Position numbers and translations under genes: made by a program. DNA of 27,351 nt from Desulfatirhabdium butyrativorans (GTDB taxonomy: Bacteria > Desulfobacterota > Desulfobacteria > Desulfobacterales > JAIFKL01). How positions within the stretch are numbered: position 1 is the first letter of the stretch; every line of letters starts with the position of its first letter. This document shows, piece by piece, positions 7,975 through 15,821 of the stretch. The stretch covers positions 1-27,351 of the forward strand of contig DZCT01000006.1 in NCBI GenBank assembly GCA_022736535.1. The letters run 5' to 3'. The notes beneath the pieces are model-generated. The model worked only from the letters and a program-made list of their open reading frames with translations, ran no database searches and was not told where the DNA came from.

Positions 7975-8442
7975 TCAACTGCGTAACTTGTTATGAATAT
8001 TGTCAAATTTTTCCAATCTTGCCTGATGGCGCCCGCCTTCAAAAGCGGTGTTCAGCCAGACATTGACGATTTCCTCTGCCAGCACGTCTCCGATCACCCG
8101 TCCGCCCAGCACCAGAATGTTGGCGTTGTTGTGCCGTCTGCTCATGACCGCGGAAAAAAGGTCATTGCACAGCGCGGCGCGGACATGGGGAAAGCGGTTG
8201 GCAACCATCGTCATGCCGAGTCCGGTTCCGCAGAGAAGAATGCCGCGTTCAAATCGTCCTTCAGAAACAGCCTGCGCGACTTTCATGCCGTAATCCGGAT
8301 AATCCACCGATTTTTCACTGTCCGCGCCGGCGTCTTCAACCTGAATGCCGTGCTTTTCAATAAGATAAACTTTTATCTTTTCCTTTAAAAGATATGCGGC
8401 GTGATCGCTCCCGATCATAACGGGGCTTTTGTTTTCCTGCAT
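7975..8442 (-). CDS. rpiB: Ribose-5-phosphate isomerase B
   Basis: RpiB interconverts ribose 5-phosphate and ribulose 5-phosphate, the second of which is the RibB substrate made into DHBP by RibBA further down the cluster. The 155-residue product matches the RpiB/LacAB fold: GSDHAAYLLKEKI near residue 11, catalytic Cys71 in LLCGTGLGM, His104 in SRRHNNANILVLGGR, and the NVW...F.GGRH tail. AAGGAT lies about 8 nt upstream of the ATG at 8442. It is the first gene of the minus-strand housekeeping cluster and has a good promoter candidate at 8602-8630. Confidence 0.95.
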   Translation of the reverse strand: MQENKSPVMIGSDHAAYLLKEKIKVYLIEKHGIQVEDAGADSEKSVDYPDYGMKVAQAVSEGRFERGILLCGTGLGMTMVANRFPHVRAALCNDLFSAVMSRRHNNANILVLGGRVIGDVLAEEIVNVWLNTAFEGGRHQARLEKFDNIHNKLRS

Positions 8443-8459
8443 TTTTTTTATCCTTGCAG

Positions 8460-8478
8460 AGCGGGTTTGAAACCCGCT
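8460..8478. repeat. AGCGGGTTT hairpin
   Basis: A 9-bp stem AGCGGGTTT / AAACCCGCT lies in the rpiB leader region, flanked by GCAG and TTTACT. It resembles the two AGCG hairpins at 15729-15781 in outline but with a different stem. Confidence 0.6.
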
Positions 8479-8601
8479 TTACTTTGATCTGATTCGTTCC
8501 GGGGTTCTGATACTCCGCAGGGGCATACCGCTGCCGGCACCCCCGCCCTTGTCTGCTCTCAGCAAAAAGCTGACAGCAGACAATCAAAAATATAACCTAT
8601 C

Positions 8602-8630
8602 ACTATATATCTATGTTTCTATAATCGCAA
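8602..8630 (-). promoter_or_regulatory. Candidate sigma-70 promoter for rpiB cluster
   Basis: On the minus strand TTGCGA (8625-8630) and TATAGT (8602-8607) are separated by exactly 17 bp in an AT-rich stretch. The predicted start near 8595 would give a leader of about 150 nt before rpiB. Assignment is by consensus match only. Confidence 0.45.
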
Positions 8631-8772
8631 GAAAAAAAAGTATGTTCGGGAAAAATTTAAGTTTTTTTATAATATAAATGAAATCATCTTGTTATATTTC
8701 GACGAGGACGGAACTGCCTGCGTAAGCAGGTGGAAATTTAATTCTGAGGAGCGGCAGCGCGTTCCGACAAGG

Positions 8773-8864
8773 TTCTCGCAAAGGCGCGAAGCCCGCAGAG
8801 AGACAGAGGCTGTGGTTTTTTATAAAAAAAGATTTTCTTTGCGTTCTCTGCTCCTTTGCGAGAG
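8773..8864. repeat. TTCTCGCAAAGG-family inverted repeat
   Basis: Ends TTCTCGCAAAGG and CCTTTGCGAGAG enclose about 70 bp with inner GCAGAGA / TCTCTGC complementarity. It lies between rpiB and the sigma-factor gene. The 8443-8875 gap holds no gene that I can support, only this element, a small CCTGC-GTAA-GCAGG hairpin (8718-8731), the promoter and the 8460 hairpin. Confidence 0.7.
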
Positions 8865-8875
8865 CTTCAGATGCA

Positions 8876-9811
8876 TTACCGCAAGGTATAGGAGTCAGCA
8901 TCAGGGAGTTCCTGCTTGAAAATCTTTCTGATTTTCTCGATGATGTTATTTTCTATCTGGCGGACCCGTTCCCGTGAAATACCGTAGCGGTCGCCGATTT
9001 CCTGCAATGTCGCTGGGCTGTCTGTGAAAATCCGCTGCTCGAAAATATCAAGTTCTCTTTCGGTCAGCGTCTCTCTGATTTCCGGGAGCTTGTGACGCAG
9101 AAAAGATTCAACCTGCTTTTTTTCCACCTGATCTTCAACAGACTCCTCCGCTGTCTCCAAAAGTTCAATCCGGCTCGTATCCGAATCTTCTTTCAAAGGC
9201 GCATCTATGGAAATATCCGCATAATCAAGGCGCTGCTCCATCTCGATAATGTCATTTTCCGTCACGCCCAGCTTTTCCGACAGCAGCTTTGTTTCAGGCT
9301 CAAATCCCTGCTCAATCAGTTTCTGTTTTTCCTTTTTCAGCTTGAAAAAAAGCTTTCGCTGCACCTGCGTGGTTCCGATTTTGACCAATCGCCAGTTATC
9401 CATAATAAATTTAAGAATATAGGCTTTTATCCAAAAAGAGGCATAATAGGAAAATTTCACATTTTTATATGGATCAAAATTTTTTACCGCCATCATCAGC
9501 CCGATGTTGCCTTCCTGAATGAGATCGGCAAGATTCTGCATCCATATTCTCTGAAAATCCAAAGCGATTTTTATCACAAGTCTCAGATTGGAGGTGACAA
9601 GCGCGTAAGCCGCATCCGGATCGCCGGATTCCTGAAACCTCAGCGCAAAGTCTTTTTCTTCCTGCGGGGTCAGAAGGCGGTGTTTCCGCACTTCCGCAAA
9701 ATATCGCTGAATCGGATCAAATTTGACAAGGCCCGTTTCCTCGCCCTGTTTTTTTTTGTCTTTATCCTTTTCTGATTTCACAGCCTTTGATTTCACAGCC
9801 TTTGATTTCAC
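8876..9811 (-). CDS. rpoH: RNA polymerase sigma factor, RpoH (sigma-32) type
   Basis: The 311-residue product is a group 3/heat-shock-type sigma factor. It has region 1.2 (DPIQRYFAEVRKHRLLTPQEE, about 32-52), regions 2.2-2.4 (DLIQEGNIGLMMAVKNFDP, then FSYYASFWIKAYI), and a region 4.2 helix-turn-helix (GISRERVRQIENNIIEKI). Residues 151-159 read QRKLFFKLK, close to the RpoH box QRKLFFNLR, which favours RpoH over RpoD/RpoS. The gene starts at GTG 9811, with AAGGA about 9 nt upstream. Two further in-frame GTGs follow in a 15-nt repeat that gives a lysine-rich VKSKAVKSKA head. A housekeeping heat-shock role is inferred. Confidence 0.88.
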   Translation of the reverse strand: MKSKAVKSKAVKSEKDKDKKKQGEETGLVKFDPIQRYFAEVRKHRLLTPQEEKDFALRFQESGDPDAAYALVTSNLRLVIKIALDFQRIWMQNLADLIQEGNIGLMMAVKNFDPYKNVKFSYYASFWIKAYILKFIMDNWRLVKIGTTQVQRKLFFKLKKEKQKLIEQGFEPETKLLSEKLGVTENDIIEMEQRLDYADISIDAPLKEDSDTSRIELLETAEESVEDQVEKKQVESFLRHKLPEIRETLTERELDIFEQRIFTDSPATLQEIGDRYGISRERVRQIENNIIEKIRKIFKQELPDADSYTLR

Positions 9812-9849
9812 AGTTGCTTATCCTTAAATTTGTTCTTCAGATTGCCAAA

Positions 9850-9962
9850 AGGTTTTTACCGCAAAGGGCGCAAAGAATTCCGTAGGTCGGGGTTCGCAGG
9901 CTCACCCCGACCTACTTAACGGCATTGACGCTATTCTCACGCAGAGCGTAGGGAACGAGAAG
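9850..9962. repeat. GTAGG hairpin plus GTTCCCACGC element
   Basis: A half-element TTTTTACCGCAAAGGGCG at 9853-9870 is followed by a perfect 12-bp-stem hairpin GTAGGTCGGGGT...ACCCCGACCTAC (9882-9915). Next come GGCATTGACGCT and a degenerate copy ending GCGTAGGGAACGAGAAG. The same order of pieces occurs at 3229-3352. The rest of the 9812-10107 gap shows no gene. Confidence 0.7.
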
Positions 9963-10107
9963 TGCGGGCAAGCCGGCTGACCGTATAACTCATAAATATC
10001 ATTGTGCATTTTGAGATATTTGCAGTAAAGAAATTAAGCGCGAAGGGCGCAACGATTTTATCTAAAAATAGGGAAAAAATATGAATATGTCAAGGAGTTC
10101 ACGCGTG

Positions 10108-11055
10108 TCAGCACAGATGACAGGCTGTAAAACGACCGTCTTTTTCAATAAGCGGCGGGGCTTGCTCCCGGCATATCTCTTCGGCATAGAGGCATCTCGG
10201 CTGAAATCTGCACCCGGGGGGCGGCTCAAACAGGCTGGGCGGCGCGCCCGGAATGCTCTGCAATGCTTGTTTTTTTCCCTTCAGGCTCGGATACGCGCGG
10301 AACAATGCCCGCGTGTAAGGGTGCATCGGATGCTCGTATAACGACAGAATATCCGCATATTCGATGATTCTGCCCGCGTACATCACCGCAACATTGTCGC
10401 ATGTCTTTGCAATGACGGAAAGATCATGGGAAATGAGAAGCGCGGTGAGCCGGAGTTTTGCTTTCAGGCTGTTGATAAGATTGAGTATCTGACGCTGCAT
10501 AATCACATCCAATCCGGTTGTCGGCTCGTCGAGAATCAGAAATCTCGGATTGCACGCGGCGGCAATGGCAATCATTACACGCTGTTTCATCCCCCCGCTG
10601 AATTCATGCGGATAGCTTTTCATCCGCTCCCCGCTGATGCCCACAAGATTTAACTGCTTTTTTGCGATTTCCAGCGCATCGGCTTTGCTCATTTTCTCAT
10701 GCGCCAGAATCATTTCCGTGATCTGTTTTCCGACGGTCATTACCGGATTCAGGGCGTTTTGCGCTTCCTGCCGGACTATGGAAATCTGGCTTCCCCTCAG
10801 CAGCCGCATTTCTTTTTCCGGCATGGGAACAAGGTCCTGTCCCCTGAAAATGATTTTTCCATCCACAATGCGTCTCGGAGGCTTTATCAGGCGGATAAGC
10901 GCCAAAGCCGCGGTGGTCTTGCCGCAGCCGGATTCGCCGATCAGCCCCAATGTCTCATTTTCGTTTATGCGGAGATCAATCCCGTCAACGGCTTTTGCGA
11001 TTCCCCGCTTCGTAGAGATATGGACTTTCAGGTTTTCAATTTCAAGTAAGGGCAT
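10108..11055 (-). CDS. Oligopeptide/dipeptide ABC transporter ATPase (OppD/DppD-like)
   Basis: This 315-residue ATP-binding subunit of a peptide/nickel-type importer has Walker A GESGCGKTT (40-48), signature HEFSGGMKQRV, Walker B FLILDEPTTGLD and the switch LISHDL. The C-terminal oligopeptide-transporter extension GCRFQPRCLYAEEIC is complete and ends with two more Cys. The Q-loop region reads VRQEAQNALNPVMTVG where IFQDPMTSLNP is common. The ATG at 11055 has no clear Shine-Dalgarno. It follows the permease gene after 170 bp. Only one of the usual two ATPases is present here, so it must work with subunits encoded elsewhere or is a remnant. Substrate cannot be inferred. Confidence 0.9.
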   Translation of the reverse strand: MPLLEIENLKVHISTKRGIAKAVDGIDLRINENETLGLIGESGCGKTTAALALIRLIKPPRRIVDGKIIFRGQDLVPMPEKEMRLLRGSQISIVRQEAQNALNPVMTVGKQITEMILAHEKMSKADALEIAKKQLNLVGISGERMKSYPHEFSGGMKQRVMIAIAAACNPRFLILDEPTTGLDVIMQRQILNLINSLKAKLRLTALLISHDLSVIAKTCDNVAVMYAGRIIEYADILSLYEHPMHPYTRALFRAYPSLKGKKQALQSIPGAPPSLFEPPPGCRFQPRCLYAEEICREQAPPLIEKDGRFTACHLC

Positions 11056-11225
11056 GGTTTTAAGTCATGTATGGTAATCCGCTTTCGGTTTTTACGGCAT
11101 ACTTTCCGCTTATATGCGTATATCCGTTTTCGGATGTCTGTCTGTGTCCGTCTGTGTGCGTCTGCGGCAAAAAAACAAAAACGGATTTGTTTTCAAAAAT
11201 ACAGGCCGCTGATGAATTGCCCGCC

Positions 11226-12083
11226 CTACTCTGTATATTCGGGACTCATCACATCCGTGATCGCTGTGCCGAGAAAAGTAAAACTGACAATCAGCGTCAC
11301 AATACAGGCTATCGGCGGCATCACCCACCACAAAGCCCTTGCCATGACTCCGGATTCAAACGCATTGTGGAGCATTCCGCCCCAGCTTACGGTTGAGGGA
11401 TCGCCGAGTCCGAGAAAGCTGAGAACCGCTTCCGCATAAATTGCCGCGGTAATCATCAAAACCGCCTGAGCAAAGAGCAGGGGCAAGACATTGGGCAGAA
11501 TTTCATAAAACATGAGATAGGCGTCAGACGCGCCGATACATCTGGAAGCTTCCACAAAAGGGCGTTCTTTCAGAGACAAGACTTCTGACCTCACGATGCG
11601 GGCGGTCGTGGGCCAACTGACTGTGCTGACCACAAAAACAATGTTCCACAGACCGGGACCGAGAACCGCAGCCAGAATAATCATCAGGGGCAGTTCCGGG
11701 AGCATCATAAAGAAGTCAACGATTTTCATCAATATCTCTTCGATCAGATTGCCGTAAAATCCCGCGATGAGTCCGACAAACGCGCCGGTAATCACCGTGA
11801 AAAAGGCAGCCGCAAATCCGATGCACAGCGAAACTCTTGAGCCGAAGACAATCTGACTCCACACGTCTCTGGCAAAGTCGTCAGTTCCGAGCCAGAACTG
11901 CGAACAGGGCGGACGCAGCATATTTTCGTATTCGCCGGATTTGACAGGATCAACAGTTCCCAGAAAAGGCGCAAACGCCGCCGTAGCGATGAAAAGCGCA
12001 ATCATTATAAGCCCGGTGCGTCCCATCCGGTGTCCGATGAGGAGATGAAAAAAATCTCCTGTTTTTTTCAGCACTTCAGTCAT
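11226..12083 (-). CDS. Peptide/nickel ABC transporter permease (DppC/OppC-like)
   Basis: This 285-residue inner-membrane subunit has about six hydrophobic segments. They include RTGLIMIALFIATAAFAPFL near residue 22, the periplasmic loop HWLGTDDFARDVWS-like sequence (here FWLGTDDFARDVWS) diagnostic of DppC, and the cytoplasmic EAA loop EASRCIGASDAYLMFYEILPNV that docks to the ATPase. The C-terminus SFTFLGTAITDVMSPE is normal for the family. No DppB permease precedes it; instead there is a 176-bp repeat-containing gap and then an unrelated PIN gene pair. The 11056-11225 gap after it holds only a low-complexity TCTGTCTGTG tract (11138-11165). Confidence 0.92.
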   Translation of the reverse strand: MTEVLKKTGDFFHLLIGHRMGRTGLIMIALFIATAAFAPFLGTVDPVKSGEYENMLRPPCSQFWLGTDDFARDVWSQIVFGSRVSLCIGFAAAFFTVITGAFVGLIAGFYGNLIEEILMKIVDFFMMLPELPLMIILAAVLGPGLWNIVFVVSTVSWPTTARIVRSEVLSLKERPFVEASRCIGASDAYLMFYEILPNVLPLLFAQAVLMITAAIYAEAVLSFLGLGDPSTVSWGGMLHNAFESGVMARALWWVMPPIACIVTLIVSFTFLGTAITDVMSPEYTE

Positions 12084-12176
12084 TGGATCGTTGCCCTGAT
12101 TCGGAATGCCGATATTTCCTCTGATATGCTTTCCTTTGACTATAGACTATACTTTTCATCGCCGGAAACTGCGCTT

Positions 12177-12225
12177 TTGTCATCTCGACGAACGAAGTGA
12201 GGAGAAATCCTGTTATTCATAGGAT
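12177..12225. repeat. Half copy of TGTCATTTCGA-family element
   Basis: TTGTCATCTCGACGAACGAAG and GAGGAGAAATCC match the left half of the elements at 6278-6354 and 24483-24612, but the matching right half is missing. Confidence 0.55.
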
Positions 12226-12259
12226 AAGAACAAAGCATATTCTTATGTTTATTTAACAT

Positions 12260-12460
12260 TTACTCATTTTTCTCGGCATATACTTTGGCGGCATAAAAAA
12301 TTTCATCAATACTTTTATCTTTCCATAAATCCCTCTGCCATTCTGTATAATCAAAATGTTCTCTGATGATGAGACTGATGAATCTTTCGGCTTCAACAAT
12401 ATCAAGTTTTTCACGAAGGGCTTTCATGCCTTCAAATCGTATGATTGTATCTGTTCTCAT
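12260..12460 (-). CDS. Small protein, putative antitoxin partner of PIN protein
   Basis: A 66-residue acidic/basic mixed protein begins MRTDTIIRFEGMKALREKLD and contains VEAERFISLIIRE. No DNA-binding fold can be proven from the sequence. The start at 12460 has GGGAGGA about 6 nt upstream, and its ATG overlaps the TGA of the PIN gene (ATGA), so translation is coupled. A small gene tightly linked to a PIN-domain gene suggests a toxin-antitoxin pair, though the order is reversed compared with most vapBC loci. The role is inferred from context. Confidence 0.6.
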   Translation of the reverse strand: MRTDTIIRFEGMKALREKLDIVEAERFISLIIREHFDYTEWQRDLWKDKSIDEIFYAAKVYAEKNE

Positions 12461-12906
12461 TTTTCCTCCCATACAGCAATAAAGTCTAACAGATTGATAA
12501 CTATAATATCCTTTAACTGATTCGCTTTTTTAAGAAAAATTTTATCAGTCGTCAGCAAGTATTCACATTTTGCCTCAATAGCGCACGCTAAATGAAGAGC
12601 ATCTTTTGGTTTTATTTTATAAGATATTTCCAACTTTTTAGCGTAGTTTCCAACTTTTTCCATCGCTTTAATATGTTCAATTGAAAGTGATTTCCATTCT
12701 TTTATTGATTCTTTTCGCTCTTCATAAGGATTTGCAGAATTTTCAAAGTCCAAAATGAAAGACCAGACAAGTTCTATTTGTCCGTTTTTAATACAATCCT
12801 GTATATAAAGTTTTGCTTCTGCTTCAAGCTGAATAGTTTTGTATGTCTGGTCATCATAGGGACGATTAAAACAACAATTGTCCATGTATATTCGTTTTTT
12901 TTTCAT
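12457..12906 (-). CDS. PIN-domain protein, probable toxin RNase
   Basis: The 149-residue product has the PIN pattern of acidic residues. D9 is in IYMDNCCFNRP, with E55 in LDFENS, D102 in KDALHLACAIEA and D121 in LLTTDKIFLKK. PIN toxins cleave RNA in a Mg/Mn-dependent way. GAAGGG lies about 8 nt upstream of the ATG at 12906. The downstream small gene overlaps it by 4 bp. AT-rich, lysine-rich coding (AAAAAAAAACG at the start) contrasts with the housekeeping genes and fits horizontal transfer. Assignment to the PIN fold is solid; the toxin role is inferred from the gene pair. Confidence 0.82.
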   Translation of the reverse strand: MKKKRIYMDNCCFNRPYDDQTYKTIQLEAEAKLYIQDCIKNGQIELVWSFILDFENSANPYEERKESIKEWKSLSIEHIKAMEKVGNYAKKLEISYKIKPKDALHLACAIEAKCEYLLTTDKIFLKKANQLKDIIVINLLDFIAVWEEK

Positions 12907-12970
12907 TTTTTTCCCTTCAACTGCTCACGCCGATACATCCGGGTGTTCCCATAAAAGATGTGAATATTCC

Positions 12971-12999
12971 GTAGGGTCACGCCGGCGGCGTGACCCTAC
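12971..12999. repeat. Perfect GTAGGGTCACGCC hairpin
   Basis: A 13-bp perfect stem with a 3-nt GGC loop is preceded by ATTCC, as are the GTAGG hairpins at 3229 and 9882. No T tract follows on either strand, so a terminator role for the methyltransferase gene is weak. Confidence 0.7.
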
Positions 13000-13014
13000 A
13001 CCCCAAAATCCGCA

Positions 13015-15678
13015 TCATCTTGCTTTTTCAACCAGTTGAATTTCTTTATCTGTGAGTCCGTAGAGTTTGTAAACCATCTGATCAATTTCCCTGTCGGTCT
13101 TTTCAATGACTGCCTTGATGTCAGCGGCTTTTGCTTTCTGTTCCGCAAAATACGCCTGCCATTCTTTGCGCTCTTTCAGGCTTAAAACCTGAATTTTGAC
13201 CTTGCCTTTTGCCGATTCCGCTTTGAAGTCGTCCCAATTCAGTTCATACCAGTTTTCCAATTTTTTGCTGATTTTTTCAAGCTTTAACTCGCTTTGAAGG
13301 AAACGGAGAAAGTCATGTTTCAGTTCCTGAAGTTCCTTGCTCTTTGAAAGCATGATGTCGGCTTTTTCGATGAAAGGCTTCTGTTTTTCATAAGTTGTTA
13401 TAGAAATAGGCAATGTTTTAAGATAAACGGTCTTTAATCTGAGTCGTCCCCGTTTTTTTATATCGCCAATCACAGGACAATTTCTTGCTAAATAGAACCA
13501 AATTAAATTGCTATTTAATAATGTAAGCAGGAACTTATCATCCTTCTGGATTTCAAATAAAGTGGCGTTTGGGTAGTAACCTTCAAAATCAATGGTAAAA
13601 CGAGGTTCAAGAGCAATATCAGGATACAATATTTTCGGTTTTTCAAAATCTTCGTAATAATCACAAGCCCTTAATTCCCACCAAAAATCTCCTTTGTCTT
13701 GTCTCTTTTCAGCTTTCTCTTGATATTTAATCAGATGTTCAGCTATTTTCGGATAATGATGTTCTATATATTTCCATCCGTTTATCTCATCCGCATTTTT
13801 GCCGCAATGCGCCTTTGTCCATCCTTTTGAGAAAAGAATTAAATAGTTATCTTTAAAATCATCATAATATTTTCTGACATCGTTTCCATCTAAAAACGGC
13901 TTTATTATTTCCTCAGATTTAGGATTATCGGCAATTATTTCATTCCGCTTATTTTTTTCTATTATAAACGCCTCATTACAACCTGTTTTGATTCCGAATT
14001 TAATTTGTCCCCCAACATATTTTTCGAGAGAAGTACCGATTTCTCTCATTTTATTCATCATCTCAGTCTCGTTATGCTCAGAAAGTGACCAGCTTGAACC
14101 ACTGAGCGAACTGGCAGGTAAATTTACGGCTTCCTTTTCAATTACATCATTTAAATATGTAAAATTAAGATGTTGAATTTGACAAAAAATAAATGAATTT
14201 TCCTCCGCTGCTTTTTTCAAAATTACAATTACAGGAAAGGTCGAAGCGTCTTCAAAAACATGTAATTCTCCGAAATCTATTATTTTCTTTATCTGATATT
14301 GCTGCAAATGTTTTCTTAAATTCATACCGTAATTTGAACGGATAAATTTATTTGAGGAAATATAGCTTAACATACCTTCAGGTCTCAAAAGTTCTATGCC
14401 TTTTTCGTAAAAATATACATAATAATCCGCAGTGCTTGCAAAGCAGTTAAAATTGTTTTTCAGATACGGCTTCATATCGCTTATCATCTCCTGCCGCACA
14501 TAGGGCGGATTTCCGATGACGATATCAAAGCCGCCGCTCTTCATGACTTCAGAAAACTCAGTTTCCCATTTGAATGCCTTATCTCCGGCAACTTGGGGAG
14601 CGTCAATCAGCGAATTTCCGCATTTGATATTCTCATCCAGCGCGGTCAGTTCCGAATGCCTGTCTGCGGTCTTGAGCCACAGACTGAGCTTTGTAATTTC
14701 AACAGATTCGGGATTCAGATCAACGCCGAAAAGATTGTTTTTCAAAATATGCTCATCCAATCTGAAAACTTCAATCTGCCCTTTCCGAAGTTTTGCGATC
14801 TCGTCATTGACATGCTGCCCTTCTTTGCAGAGATAGTCAAATGCCTGATTGAGAAAAGCACCGCTGCCGCAGGCAGGATCAAGCACTTTGATATTTGACA
14901 GTTTTTCTTTGTATGACTCCCAAAAGTCAAGATGGTCTTTGATATTCTTGTTCGATGACTTAATCCCGCCGGTTTTCCGGTAGTATTTCACAGAGTCAAA
15001 ATCAGCCGCCGTGAGTTCGGGCAATGCCTCAAAACCGAGTTCTTTTTTCCGGTCTTCAAGCCAGCCGCCGACAGCCTGTTCCACAATATATCGGGTAATA
15101 TATTCAGGCGTATAGTAAACGCCTTCTTTTTTTCTCTTGCCTTTCTTTTTGTCAAATGACTCGCCGGCAATCGAAGCTTTAATTTCCTCAATATCGCTGA
15201 TGCTCTGCTCAAAAATATGACCGAGAATATTGACATTCAGTTCCGAGTCAAAATCATAATCGCTGATCTCGGCAAGTGATTCAAAGATTTCGTCACCGAT
15301 CATCAGTCTGCCGTCAAGTATCTCATCATATTCAAAAAGCCCGCCGTTGAATTTGTTGATCTGATGCGCGGAACTGCCCTGATTGATTGCGCTGAACAGA
15401 TGTTTAAGCTGATCCCATTGACTTATATTGGCAAACATCATCGGATTTTTGACCGCTTCCGTCATTTTTCTGAAAATCCGCTCCGGCAGCAAACCGAAGT
15501 CTTCACAGTAGCAGATAAAAATAAAGCGATCCAATATCTTCTGTGTTTTCTCCAATAAAATCAATTCAGCGATGTCGCTGTTTTTCTCTTTCAGATATTC
15601 AAAAAGATGAATCCTTAAATTCTTGTATTTATGATAGAATTCATTTGATGTTTTCTCATCTTCCGCCTCATTTTTCAT
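13015..15678 (-). CDS. Eco57I-like N6-adenine DNA methyltransferase with specificity domain, short N-terminus
   Basis: The 887-residue product has the type IIG/Eco57I methylase core. A GVYYTPEYITRYIVEQ segment lies at about 186-201, motif I DPACGSG at 267-273, a GVDLNPESVEITKLSLWL acidic loop at 318-334, and motif IV NPPY at 390-393. The C-terminal half (FLDGNDVRKYY, PNATLFEI, then coiled-coil-like Lys/Glu) resembles TaqI-C target-recognition regions. In the family, a nuclease domain of roughly 150-200 residues normally precedes NEFYHKYKNLR; here only 12 residues do. I chose the ATG at 15678 because GGAAG lies upstream and the upstream frame is repeat DNA. No separate nuclease gene is adjacent. 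It may be an orphan methyltransferase or a truncated restriction enzyme. Confidence 0.9.
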   Translation of the reverse strand: MKNEAEDEKTSNEFYHKYKNLRIHLFEYLKEKNSDIAELILLEKTQKILDRFIFICYCEDFGLLPERIFRKMTEAVKNPMMFANISQWDQLKHLFSAINQGSSAHQINKFNGGLFEYDEILDGRLMIGDEIFESLAEISDYDFDSELNVNILGHIFEQSISDIEEIKASIAGESFDKKKGKRKKEGVYYTPEYITRYIVEQAVGGWLEDRKKELGFEALPELTAADFDSVKYYRKTGGIKSSNKNIKDHLDFWESYKEKLSNIKVLDPACGSGAFLNQAFDYLCKEGQHVNDEIAKLRKGQIEVFRLDEHILKNNLFGVDLNPESVEITKLSLWLKTADRHSELTALDENIKCGNSLIDAPQVAGDKAFKWETEFSEVMKSGGFDIVIGNPPYVRQEMISDMKPYLKNNFNCFASTADYYVYFYEKGIELLRPEGMLSYISSNKFIRSNYGMNLRKHLQQYQIKKIIDFGELHVFEDASTFPVIVILKKAAEENSFIFCQIQHLNFTYLNDVIEKEAVNLPASSLSGSSWSLSEHNETEMMNKMREIGTSLEKYVGGQIKFGIKTGCNEAFIIEKNKRNEIIADNPKSEEIIKPFLDGNDVRKYYDDFKDNYLILFSKGWTKAHCGKNADEINGWKYIEHHYPKIAEHLIKYQEKAEKRQDKGDFWWELRACDYYEDFEKPKILYPDIALEPRFTIDFEGYYPNATLFEIQKDDKFLLTLLNSNLIWFYLARNCPVIGDIKKRGRLRLKTVYLKTLPISITTYEKQKPFIEKADIMLSKSKELQELKHDFLRFLQSELKLEKISKKLENWYELNWDDFKAESAKGKVKIQVLSLKERKEWQAYFAEQKAKAADIKAVIEKTDREIDQMVYKLYGLTDKEIQLVEKAR

Positions 15679-15694
15679 TTTTTTTCTTCCAAAT

Positions 15695-15816
15695 AGTTTC
15701 TCGCAAAGGCGCAGAGAACGCAAAGGAATGTAGAGCGATTTTTCAAATCGCTTCTGAAGCGAATTAAAAATTCGCTTTACAAAACCGTAGCGTCCTTTGC
15801 GTCTTTGCGAGAAACT
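15695..15816. repeat. TTTCTCGCAAAG element with nested AGCG hairpins
   Basis: Perfect 14-bp ends AGTTTCTCGCAAAG (15695-15708) and its complement (15803-15816) bound the outer element. Inside, 15729-15781 is a second element with TGTAGAGCG and CGCTTTACA ends, made of two hairpins, AGCGATTT-TTC-AAATCGCT and AAGCGAATT-AAA-AATTCGCTT. It fills the space between rocD and the methyltransferase start. Confidence 0.8.
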
Positions 15817-15821
15817 TTAAG

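Noticed and set aside
11138..11165. TCTGTCTGTG tract as a regulatory array
   Set aside because: Short and imperfect low-complexity sequence with no sign of a binding-site pattern.
12084..12170. Remnant of a DppB permease upstream of the DppC gene
   Set aside because: All three frames are interrupted and none resembles a DppB C-terminus.
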